From assembly GCA_033085395.1 (NCBI GenBank), contig MU853200.1:52297-116296 (forward strand): a stretch of 64,000 nt of DNA, in the 5' to 3' direction. Positions within the stretch are counted from its first letter, which is position 1, and the number at the start of each line of letters is the position of its first letter. Shown in pieces: positions 45,090 through 54,904 of the stretch. This DNA comes from Xanthoparmelia taractica (taxonomy: Eukaryota > Ascomycota > Lecanoromycetes > Lecanorales > Parmeliaceae). The notes under the pieces are model-generated. The model worked only from the letters and a program-made list of their open reading frames with translations. It had not been told where the DNA came from and ran no database searches. The translations under genes and the position numbers were made by a program.

Positions 45090-46726
45090 CCATCGTTCGA
45101 AAGCGAGAGCTGTTCAATTATACCCCTGATTTGAAAGATACCATCATCAGCGAGCGAGCCCGGCCCCGGATCATGGTAGTATGACTGCATCACCTACCTG
45201 TTGTAATAAGCATCTACATCTTCTCTTCTTCGCCCACTGCATCGGACCCCCGAACCCCCCACTCTCGGAGCAAAGATGGCTGCGGCTGCATAGTGTACAT
45301 TTGCGCTGGACTGGGGGCACCTTGATGTGTGCATTTTTTCTTGGTTTAGCGGCACAAACATATTCGACCGACTCCCTTTCCTCCTCCCAACCGCCCAGCG
45401 AGCGACATATTTCCTTTGTCATTTATAGCATCCGGATGGCGTTTTTCCTTTTCCAGAGAGACCCCCCCCCCCCAAATTATTTCCCCCCCTTTGGCGGGCT
45501 GCGAACCCCATATACCTACCTAATTTCTTGCATTGGGCCCCATCGGTAGTGCGTGGACTTTGGAGCTGTCGAAAGAAGAAAGAAACCTTGTTGGCGGCGG
45601 TCGGCAATGGAAGGAAAGAAGGGGCCAGCAGATTGTAAATCTTTTAGCTACTTACAGTACTCCAACTAACTAACTACCCTACACTACCCTTTTTTTCCCA
45701 GCAAAGAATCTCTGTCTAACCAATTGCTTTTTTCTTCTTTCGTGCCCATAAGGGTTGTGCGGCTTATGGATTGTTGGACGAGTTGACAGCCGGAAGAAAG
45801 TGGTGCGTTAAGCCCTCAGTGAGCCTCGTGTGTCGGCATGACTTGGCGGCTGCCGTTTATGCTCATTCATTCCTTATTCACCCAACGTCAACTTGATCCC
45901 TTCATACACACATACACATATACGGCCTATCACTATCAGCCATTCTCAGGCCGCCGCAGCCGCTTGTTTGTCCACAGACTCTTTGGATATCGTCATCATT
46001 CAGCACTTTTGTTTTTGCTTCTTTGAATACTATCATCATTCATCACTTTTCCTTTTACTTTAGGGGTTGGGGGCTGAGAGCTGAGTGAGGGCTGGGGGGC
46101 TGTGGGGCTGTGGGGCTGGGGGCTGAGGACTGAGAGGAGGAGAGGAAATAAAGAAAGGAGGTAAGAAGGAGGTAAGTCCGCTCCGCTCTGTTCTGATTTG
46201 GTCTGGTCTGCTTCGGATATGGCAGATGGCTGAGACGAAGAATAAAGAAAGGCCAGTCCCTCCGCTCCGCTTCACACTACTCTTCTTCGGATATGGATGA
46301 TTGATGATTTTGTTGTTTTTTGCTTTTTAGTGAAGAAGGGAGGGAGGGAGGAAGAGAGTGTGGTGTGTGGGACGGCGGAGAGTGGGGGTTCTTTTGGGCG
46401 GGAAGTGGATGGTGTAGAGGGGTATGCTCGGCTTCTTTCTCTCTCTCTCTTGCTTGCGTTCTTTCTGTCTTTCTATTACTTGTCCATTCATTTCCGTGCT
46501 AAGATTCATTGCGGACCCCTTTCTACTCGCTCGCCCGCCGGTGGTACATTCTCATCTTGGGGAAAGGAGTAAGAACCTTTGTACGTGTTTGGAATGCGAG
46601 TTTACTTCTACTATTTCCCCCTCTTTCTCCGCCAACTTATAGATGCGTATATGCATACAGTTGATGATTTCTATCAGCGCCGCCCTCCTTCCTTCCTTCC
46701 GACCCGCACACATCAACAACATCATC

Positions 46727-46805
<79 letters not shown>
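46727..46805. repeat. (CAA)n trinucleotide array, broken by the gap
   Basis: At least 24 CAA units run straight into the N run, so the true length is unknown. Depending on frame it reads as poly-Gln, poly-Asn or poly-Thr, but no gene model uses it. Confidence 0.9.
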
Positions 46806-46905
46806 NNNNNNNNNNNNNNNNNNNNNNNNNNNNNNNNNNNNNNNNNNNNNNNNNNNNNNNNNNNNNNNNNNNNNNNNNNNNNNNNNNNNNNNNNNNNNNN
46901 NNNNN
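46806..46905. other. Assembly gap, 100 N
   Basis: Exactly 100 N, the usual placeholder for a gap of unknown size. The left flank is a CAA microsatellite, the likely cause of the break. Confidence 0.95.
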
Positions 46906-48165
46906 AAAGAATCTACCCTGCGTCCATCCAATCCATTGCATCCCATTCCATCACACCCATTACGCCTTTGCCCTGCTGCGAATGCATCTACAGAAGCAGC
47001 TTCGCCGGCACCCTGCGTATGCGTCGACGAATGGTGCGGTCACGTCCGCTGGTTGGATGGGTGCAATATCGCACCGCCAACGACCTTGTTCATGAGGTAC
47101 CACATGATCATGGATGGTACCTCTGCTTTTTCTTCTTGCGGACCTGGTGGGGCTTTATTTGCTGCGTTGAGGAGGCAGTATTGTGCTGATGTTGACCGGG
47201 GAGGGGGGATGTAAGGTGCATGGTCGCCGGTCGCGCTGGTCGTAAGGGTTGCGGGGCTGGCGTTTACAGTGTCAGCACTGCGGACGTAGTGCAATTTGTT
47301 CATGGCGGCTCGTTGGTGCGTTGTTGTCACCTCTACCACGCCCTCAACGTGAATGGCATGAGGAATGGCAATCTTCTCTTGATTCAACTTCAGCAACATC
47401 CATCACTTCGTCAATTGGTGGCGTTGTCACTCTTTTCAAGCCGGCTAGGGAGGTGTGAAAGGAAAGGAGGGGAGATGTTCTCTTCACTCGCCCATTCATT
47501 CGTTCATTGCCCTGAGACTCGGACAAGTCAAAGGGAGAGAGGAATGGGAGTATATGGTGACGTGACTCGGCCATCTTGGGCTGTCCGTTCATTCATTCGT
47601 TCGTCCATTAATAAACAATACAGACGGACAGACATATGGATAGGTGAGTGTGGCTACGGATCTTTTCGCTCGTGACGCGAATGAGGTTTGTGTTTGTTTG
47701 ATTGTGCACGGCTAAGCTAAGCTACGGCTATGGCTAAGAACATACGACATCTTATAACAAACTGATTTTGGCATTTCTCCCTCCTTGACTTATTTCCATA
47801 CATTCAATGCCCTCTCTAAAACCTTTGCTTCCCCTCTTCCGTGTTATATATATATATCTCGACTTTGGTTCCCAATAACACTAACAGGTGCCAAGAAGCG
47901 AGAGTGAGGGATTTCTTTTGCAAGGCGACATGGAGGGTCGCACAAGACTAAAGAGATGGAGCGGGGCGGGGCTTACGGCTCGGAGTTGAGCTGAGCTTTG
48001 AGACGGATGGGTCGTGATTGTTTAATACTTTTTCCTCAACTTGGTTTTTAACACTTCCAGCGCCGACGCCCACTTGCTACCTCCTACGATATAACTACCG
48101 TCGAGATTCCACGGTCCTCTATCCATCCTTTTCATTTACGAACAGACCATCGTACCAGTGACACA

Positions 48166-48294
48166 ATGGGCAAGAGTGACAATGGAAAATCGCCCGTCGC
48201 TGCTGCACATACGAAACACGCAGGTATGTCCTACCCTACCACTTGTGGTATTCGCCCTCCAGGGCGGGCCTGGCGATGCACTCTTCTGCCTCAA

Positions 48295-48333
<39 letters not shown>

Positions 48334-49036
48334 TTCCCAAGCCATTAAACACACAAATATTATCCTCCTAACACCCACAGCAGCAGCGACAACCACGACC
48401 ACGACCACGACCACAAACAAAAGCGTACCCTCCTACCACGACAAAGACGGCAACATCCACTACCCGGCCCTCAAATCCACGCACAGACACTTCCTCGACC
48501 AGGGCGTCCTCATATGGCGCTGCGGCAGGTGCACGTCGCGTAACGCCGCCGAGGCCACCGATTGCGGCGGCTGCGGGTGTGGGCATCGGCGCTGCGGAAG
48601 GGATTGCGAGTGGTTGATGAGGAAGGGGGTGGGGGGTAAGAAGCTGACTGCTGCTGCTGCTGCTACGAAAGGCCAGGGTTCCGGTCTGCAACAACAAGCA
48701 CAACTACCGGAACAATGGCAGAATGCTGGATTCGATGAAGTGGCGTCTGGGGCGGGTGGTGGGGGACAGGTCGATGGTGCTGCTGCCGATAATGACGTTG
48801 AAGATGATAACGACGATGCCGTACATCTCCCGACTCCGCCCCATGAGATGACTGAGCGGCAAGGCGCCGCCGACGTCGCCGAGTCTACGTTCGTCGAGCA
48901 GACGCAGTACTGGACTTGCTGCTATTGCGGCAAGGATGGGAATCCGACGGCTGCCGCTTCTTGTCCCATGGCGCTGTGTGGGCATATTAGGTGCGCTTCT
49001 CATTGCGCCACGCGCGTGGGTGGATGGGTGAGGTGA
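48166..49036 (+). CDS. Protein with two Cys/His zinc-ribbon-like modules
   Basis: Exons 48166-48223 and 48381-49036 (237 aa). Exon 1 gives MGKSDNGKSPVAAAHTKHA, and the intron (GTATGT...CACAG, 157 bp) carries a CAT microsatellite. After a poly-Thr run (eight Thr from an ACC/ACG repeat) come two related modules. Module 1 is VLIWRCGRCTSRNAAEAT, then DCGGCGCGHRRCGRDC. Module 2 is QYWTCCYCGKDGNPTAAA, then SCPMALCGHIRCASHC. Both read W-x-C, C, spacer, C, C-G-H-x-R-C-x3-C. This is a fungal pattern that looks like a RanBP2/zinc-ribbon knuckle; I know of no assigned function. The linker holds a Gln- and Asp-rich stretch. The end at 49036 (GGWVR) is the simplest choice; the GTGAG there could also be a donor. 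Confidence 0.75.
48295..48331. repeat. (CAT)n microsatellite inside an intron
   Basis: About twelve CAT/ATC units lie in the intron of the two-module zinc protein. They read as poly-His or poly-Ile if the intron is kept. Confidence 0.88.
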
Positions 49037-49216
49037 GTGAGTGGGTAGAGTGGAATGGGTGGGTGGGGAAGATGGGGTTGGAAAGATAGGGGAGGGAGAA
49101 GGGGAAGGAGAAGGGGAAGGAAGGGCATGTGATTGCGTGTGGTGCTTGCTTTTGAGTTCTTTACTGGTGCTGCTTTGATTCTATAACCGGTTTCTTTCGC
49201 GCCTGCTCTCTGCCTT

Positions 49217-49244
49217 TCTCTCTCTCTCTCTCTCCCTCTCCCTC

Positions 49245-49282
<38 letters not shown>
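49217..49282. repeat. (CT)n dinucleotide tract
   Basis: About 66 bp of almost pure CT with three CCCT interruptions. The minus strand reads as Arg-Glu repeats, which is an artefact. Confidence 0.9.
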
Positions 49283-50059
49283 GCGTCGTTCAGTGGTTCC
49301 AACTCAACTCAACTTACCTTACCTGACAGCCGGTGTGTGGTGTTGCGGTTAGACGTTTATGGTACAGAGACCGTATTCCTCAATGCCCATTCAATCAGTA
49401 CATGCGGGTCCCATTACCTCTCCTTTTCAGAATCTTTCGTAAATATACCTTTCTTATTCTTCTTATTGTTCCTCTTCCTCTTCATCCTCTTCCTCTTCCC
49501 CATACCCATACCCATCTCCCTTCATCTTCATTCCCATCCCCATCTTCCTTTCATCCTCCTTCATCCCCACCTACAGATATCTCCCTTCCCTTCCCATACT
49601 ATTTCACCCCAGAGCGCGGAATCACGCACCTATATCTGGGGAACGAGCGAACGGAGCGAACGAGCGAATATTTAATATCACATCCCACTCGCTTACGCCT
49701 TTTCTCTACTCCGACCCTAAAATAATAGAACTCTATGAATTTGTTTTTGCCATGTCGTATACCCCTTTCCACAAAAACCACCAACACCCACACCCACACA
49801 CCCAACACACACGCTCACTCACTCACTCTCCCACCATCTCCCACACTCACTCACATACATAAACCTCACTCACTCACTCACTCACTTACTCACTCACTTA
49901 CCTTACCCCACTAGTTATCAACGAAACGAACCGAAACCAACAAATAAATAAACCGAGTTCCTATATTCTCGTCTTTGCGTAATCGTATCTCTCGTGCTGT
50001 CTGTGTGTGACGTGCTGGCGTGGCTGGGTGGTATCGTCTGCTTCTGTGGTTTTATGTTT

Positions 50060-50128
50060 GGGAAGGGGAAGGGGAGGGGAGGGGAGGGAAGGGAAGGGAA
50101 GGGGATGGAAGGGGATGGAAGGGGATGG
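50060..50128 (+). repeat. Purine tract of GGGGA/GGGAA units
   Basis: Repeated GGGAAGG, GGGGAGG and GGGGATGGAAG units give many runs of three to four G on the plus strand, spaced by one to five bases, a pattern able to form G-quadruplexes. Confidence 0.75.
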
Positions 50129-50497
50129 GCGTGTAGATGTTTGAGGATGAGGGTGGGGATGGGATGGGTGGGCTTTTTTTTGGAGGGCTGGATGGATGGG
50201 ATGGGATGGGTGGGGGGTTTGTTTGGAGGGTTGGGTGTAAGGGTTGGTGGCTTGGTGTGCTGTGAGGGATGCATGCATGGCGTGGTTGGTTGGACTCCGA
50301 GTGAGGACTTGTTTATGTATGGTATTGTGGGTCCGTGCTTGGCCAATAAAAATATAAATTCCGAGGAGATGAGGCCCATGGTTCATTGAATGGAGTGGGC
50401 CCAAGCAACTCTGCAGTTTCGCTCAAAGGTTTTGGGCCAACCCTTTTCGACCAAGAACATGCATCTAGCTGGCTACATTAATTAGCAGACAAGGCAT

Positions 50498-51583
50498 CTA
50501 AACGTAAATCGGCTGCGGAACCCCATAATTCAACGGATCGTTAAACCGCAACCCCTTATCCAGCCCGCTGATACTCTCCAGCTCACTCTTCTCAAGATCC
50601 CACCCCGTCACATCTAGATTCTGCGCCAGCCTTCCCTGATTATTACTCTTCGGGATAACCGCCACGTCCCTCTGCGTCGCCCACCGCAACAGCACCTGCG
50701 CGGGCGTCTTGCCATGTTTCTCCGCAATCTCCTTGATCGTCGCATTGTCCATGAGCAACGGCGTGTCCTTGGCGCGCTGCATGTCGAGTTCGAGAAAGGA
50801 TTGCGGACCGAAGGATGAGTAGGCCGTGATGGCTATGCCTTGGCTTGTGGCGAATTTGACGAGGCCCTCTTGGGTCAGGTAGGGGTGGTGTTCGATTTGG
50901 AGGGTCGCGGGGGGGACCTTGGCGTAGCGGAGGAGGTCCATGATGAGTTGGCCGTTGAAGTTGCTGATGCCGATGGATTTGGCCAGGCCCTTGCCCACGA
51001 GCTCCTCCATGGCCGTCCAGGTCTCTTGGGTCGTGGCGTTGCCGGGGATGACGTTCTTGCCGTCGTAGGTGAAGCCAGGTGGGTAGCGCTCGGACGGGTC
51101 GACGTATTTGAGGGAGATTGGGAAGTGGACGATGTAGAGGTCGAAGTAGTCGATGCCCCAGTCTTGGAGCTGCTTTTTGCAAATGGGCTCGACCCGGTCG
51201 TGGTCATGGAAGGTGTTCCAGAGTTTGGAGACGAGGAAGAGGTCGGAGCGTTTGACTATGCCTTCTTTGATGGCGCGGGCGACGCCCTGGCCGGATTCTT
51301 GTTCGTTGCCGTAGTCTGAGAGGGAATTAGAAGTTGAGTGCTGGAAGATTGGCTGAGATGGGTGGAGCAGGAAAAGTCGAAGGCCTACCGCATGCACCGT
51401 CAAAGAGGCGGTATCCAGACTTGATGGCGTTGTAGACTGTATCGGCACAGGTGTCATTGTTGACTTTCCACAGCCTGGGCAAAGATGAGCATGCTTTCTG
51501 CAAGGGTCAAGAAAGGCTGCTCACCCAAAGCCAACAATGGGCATCTGGTGGCCGCTGTTGAGCTTGATGGTAGGAGAAGTCAT
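50498..51583 (-). CDS. XYL1: D-xylose reductase-type aldo-keto reductase
   Basis: Exons 51583-51525, 51474-51389 and 51315-50498 (320 aa, the usual family length). The N-terminus is MTSPTIKLNSGHQMPIVGFG|LWKV. The catalytic tetrad is complete: Asp and Tyr in FDGACDYGNE, Lys in FLVSKLWNTFHD and His in LYIVHFPISLKYV. The cofactor loop reads AVIPKSNNQGRLAQN, the Lys-Ser-Asn pattern of yeast and fungal xylose reductases that bind NADPH (often NADH too). GISNFNGQL and LQIEHHPYLTQ are further family blocks. The enzyme reduces D-xylose to xylitol, the first step of pentose use, in the cytosol; related members act on arabinose or glycerol. The introns are 50 and 73 bp. A leader of at least 140 bp lies upstream. 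Confidence 0.93.
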
Positions 51584-52185
51584 GGCGTATGATCTGATTG
51601 TAACCGTTTGAAGACGCACACGTGAATTGAATTTTTGTGTAGTGGGTAAGAATTGCTTGAAGAGAAACGAGGTCGTTCTACTAGGCCTGTTAGATTCTCC
51701 TTCACATTTCCCCAAGCTGTAGGGCAAGGAGGATGAATATACCGTGTGAAGGGTTGGATGATGTTCATGTATTCGGGGGGAATAATTGAATGAAGAGGAA
51801 TATAGAAAATAAAAATGAAGAGAAAGAAAATGCGTTGTTCAAATTACCCCACACATATGTTGTATGACGAAGTATCAACCCCACATCGCTCGAGATGCAG
51901 GCACGGCAAAAGTCCTAACGGACAACATGGCATCAAAGCAACCAATCAAATACCATGGAATAAAACGGCATTTGCTTCCGGCAACGCAAAGAGATGCACA
52001 CAATATCGCACCATGTGGAATGGAAAAGTCAAAAGCTAGCTTTGCCTCATTATATTTTAGAAGGTAGTAGGCATTACCGGCGTCAGCAAAAAAACAACAA
52101 TTCAAACAAGAGCGCCTTGCTTGTTGTCCAAAATGCAACGCCCATGAACCCTGATCCATGCAATGCTGGGTTCTTTGCCTCGCCA
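51584..52185. other. Spacer between xylose reductase and SDS22
   Basis: 602 bp hold the xylose-reductase promoter and the SDS22 3' UTR. No other feature seen. Confidence 0.5.
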
Positions 52186-53621
52186 TCAACTCACACGTAC
52201 ATAAGCTGTCAAATCATCAGCACTTGTCCTAGGGTAAATGGGGACGAGTGAAGGGGGGGTTCACGTACTTGCATCAATCTGCTGAACCTGCGGTAGTGCC
52301 AGTCGCACCTTGTTTCTATACAAGGCCGGGTTCTTCAACTGTAGGGGGTTCATCTCAAAGTAGACCGTATTCAATTCCTTCTTGTCTGCCAATTCCCCTT
52401 CCACTTCTTCAAACGACATGATCAAGTTCGACGATGCCCACAACTCCTCCAAATGCTTTTGATTCTTCAAGTTCGTCAGATGGGTGATTTGGTTGTTCGA
52501 GATGTCGAGCACTCGGAGATTGGTGTTATTCTCGAGTCCAGAGATCTCCGTCAAGGCGTTGTGCGAAATGTAGAGTTCTTCAAGATTGCTAAGGGCGGAG
52601 AGGCCAGACATTTTGGGTAGACGATTCGACTGGATGGAGAGTATCTTGAGGTTGCTGAGATGCGATATGTTCTGCCGTTGTATGAGAAAGGAACACCCGT
52701 ATTCGATCCAAGCATCATACCTTGAGCTCTGTGATCTTATTCTTACCCAACCAAAGCTCCTCCAAACCTGTCAACGTATCCAGATTCTCAATCTCCTGTA
52801 CCGCAATCAACCATAATATTCTAAGCTTCTGGCAGCTCCCCTACCCTGATCCGGTTCGCAGCCAATTCGAGATTCTTCAACTTGGCCAACCCATCCAGTC
52901 CCTCAATCTTTTGTATCTTGTTTTGCACAAAGTAGATGTCCCTGAGCTCCGTGAGATGATCCACATTTTTGATATGCTTGATCTTGTTGAAGCTCAGGTC
53001 TAAACTTTTAAGATGTATGAGGTTTTCTAAGCCTTTTATGTGCGATATGAGGTTATCGTAGAGGTCTATCTCCTGCAGTGTCGGACCAAGGTTTGGTGGC
53101 AGTTCGACGTGCGAGATCTGGTTCTGACGAAGGCATAATTTCTACCCAATTACATGTCAGTGATGTTCCTTGTCAGCTTCATCAATTGTCCATGGGTCAT
53201 GACCTCGTACTTCGACGTTGTGAAAGCGTTCAAGGTTCAGAGCAGGTATGGAGGAGATGCGGCAATGGACGAGATCAATGTCCTGGTAATGACAGCATGT
53301 TAGCACACGTAAGGCAAAGAAGTCGAACCGCAAAATAAGCATACATCAGAGTCAGGCTCGTAATCCTCAAGCAAGTCTACCGCACACCCCAGTCAGCGAA
53401 AACGTGAAGTGAACAAAGATGTAGTTACCCTCGTCTGCGACTATCTGCTCCACGGGGAGAGCATCCTCGTCTGAGTACTCCGGGTCTGAAAGTATCTCCG
53501 CGTTGGTAACCACAGCTCTCCGGTCTACTCGAAGCTTGCCGTCCCAACCTTTACCATCTTGAAGGCCAGTGGTGTTCCTGGAGGGTGGAGGACCTGCGGG
53601 GGCATTTGAAGAATTATCCAT
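52186..53621 (-). CDS. SDS22: SDS22, leucine-rich-repeat regulator of protein phosphatase 1
   Basis: At least seven exons from M53621 (MDNSSNAPAGPPPSRNTTGL) to a TGA at 52186. After a short acidic N-terminus (DEDLLEDYEPDSD) come about eleven 22-residue LRRs of the Sds22 type: CLRQNQISHVELPPNLGPTL, EIDLYDNLISHIKGLENLIH, SLDLSFNKIKHIKNVDHLTE, DIYFVQNKIQKIEGLDGLAK, NLELAANRI, ELWLGKNKI and LDISNNQITHLTNLKNQKHL. The LRR cap AALYRNKVRLALPQ-like block (PALYRNKVRLALPQVQQID) closes it. The last exon is only 20 nt (52186-52205) after a 63-bp intron and turns QQIDA into ATYVRVS, the expected fungal C-terminus. Sds22 binds and matures PP1 (Glc7) in the nucleus and is needed for mitotic exit. Confidence 0.93.
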
Positions 53622-54904
53622 CTTTGATAGATGAATGCGGTTCAGCGCTCAAATTAAGAAGCATACTGTTGTCTCGCAAGGTTTTTCTCAAAAGAAAGAA
53701 AAAAAAGAACGAAAGCCAACACTACTGGTTCATGGACAGTTTTTGAATCGCTCCAGGGTTCCTGTCCATCTCTGCCAAGAGAAATCCTGATTGGGTTCTC
53801 GGATGAGCGCCGCTTTTTATAGAGACGAAATGTTAGGGCTAGGGCTAGCGCCCCCAAAATGTCAACGTCTTACTAGAACTCGACACCATTCTAGTAAGGT
53901 ATGCAATACTCTATCTTCAAATGTAGCGTCTGTACAATTTTTCCTGCTGGCTTCATGCCCCAGCCCTTGGCCACAAGATTTAGCTGTACCCCTTATTCTC
54001 AGCCTCCTTTCCGGTGATTCTTCGTATCAGATATAGGGGAAGAACCGAGGATCGCGGGGCCACCTTGAGGTTGGGATGGATGATATTAATTATTACCTAA
54101 CCAGAGGAGCTTTGGATAGGGAAAGATGAAGACGGGGAAATAAGCCTCTTCAGCATTCTGAATACAGCGGATAGTCGTCGGAGCAAGTACAGACGATCTA
54201 GGGAATATTGGGTAGCTTGCACGTATACTAGTCGTATTAAGTAGATCATTTTGGCTGGTCCCTGTTAAAATCTCCACGTACCCTCTCCACCCTGGTGACC
54301 CTCTAAACCAACTAGTACCAGCCACCACTTCCCCTCCTGTTCCTACGGCCAAAGACCCGCATACCCACTGCTTTGTCGCCATCCTGGCTCTCTCAGCCGT
54401 TGATGAATTAATCACAAACATCCAGTCCCCATACGTCCTCCAAATACCTGGTTGTGCTACTTTGCACCCTACCGAACTACCATTTCCATCACCCAGAATC
54501 TTGGAGATTTTGTGGCCTGGAGCCTCCTACGTGGGGCCACACTGGGCGTACCCCGTATGACTGGTTATGTTAGCGTGGTAGCGTTGTTGGATGAGTCGAT
54601 TGAAGGTGATTGACCCGTCATGACCGCTTTGAAGGGAGACCTGTCTCAATTGCCTAGATGGAGAGGTATTGGAAGAGCAGTAATATCAAATACTGTAGAT
54701 ACTTGCCGTCTTTCTCTACCTCACTGAAGTGCTCAGCTGCTGAGTCAACTCAGATACATTCCCATTCGTCCTGTAGTGACAAGTCCAATAAATCCAACGT
54801 AATCAAGCGAGATACTGTCGGTCAGATTCTTAAGAGATTGCATTACGTTAAGATCTCATTTCGCTTATATCCTGTTCAGCTCTCGAAATACGTACAGGTC
54901 ATAG
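53622..54904. other. 1.3-kb spacer between SDS22 and the RdRP gene
   Basis: Holds the SDS22 promoter and RdRP 3' region. A possible coding block on the minus strand (54086-54526) is listed separately. AGGGCTAGGGCTAG near 53836 is not a telomeric array. Confidence 0.5.
54086..54526 (-). CDS. Possible exon or relic, 146 codons, unknown
   Basis: The frame is open from a TAG at 54527-54529 to its stop at 54086. It reads KISKILGDGNGSSVGCKVAQ, PGIWRTYGDWMFVINSSTAE, QWVCGSLAVGTGGEVVAGTS and WFRGSPGWRGYVEIL. The Gly/Trp/Cys-rich text with an N-glycosylation site looks like an extracellular protein. The block may start at an acceptor (CTCCAG at about 54521) with exons upstream that I could not build, or at M54421. 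It may also be a remnant. I do not recognise the family. Confidence 0.3.
   Translation of the reverse strand, partial: EAPGHKISKILGDGNGSSVGCKVAQPGIWRTYGDWMFVINSSTAERARMATKQWVCGSLAVGTGGEVVAGTSWFRGSPGWRGYVEILTGTSQNDLLNTTSIRASYPIFPRSSVLAPTTIRCIQNAEEAYFPVFIFPYPKLLWLGNN

Larger units (their letters stand above)
45090..48165. other. 3.1-kb low-complexity spacer with an assembly gap
   Basis: No gene is supported. It contains poly-C/poly-T runs (45460-45490, 45690), GGGGCTGTG repeats (46090-46130), GGAGG and CT tracts, the CAA array and 100 N. It probably includes a long promoter and 5' leader for the gene at 48166; a CT-rich leader ends just before it. Confidence 0.5.
49037..50497. other. 1.5-kb convergent spacer packed with simple repeats
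   Basis: The spacer between the zinc-module gene (plus) and the xylose reductase gene (minus) holds a CT tract, CCCATA/CTTC pyrimidine repeats (49450-49600), CACT repeats (49820-49900) and a G-rich purine tract. No coding sequence is supported. Confidence 0.55.

Noticed and set aside
46579..47214. Plus-strand open frames with poly-Gln or poly-Asn, and poly-Leu or poly-Cys on the other strand
   Set aside because: They exist only because of the CAA array and the 100 N that translate without stops; the flanks have no coding character.
48136..48703. Poly-Val/Met and Arg-Gly minus-strand frames
   Set aside because: They are complements of the CAT intron repeat and the ACC/ACG poly-Thr tract of the zinc-module gene.
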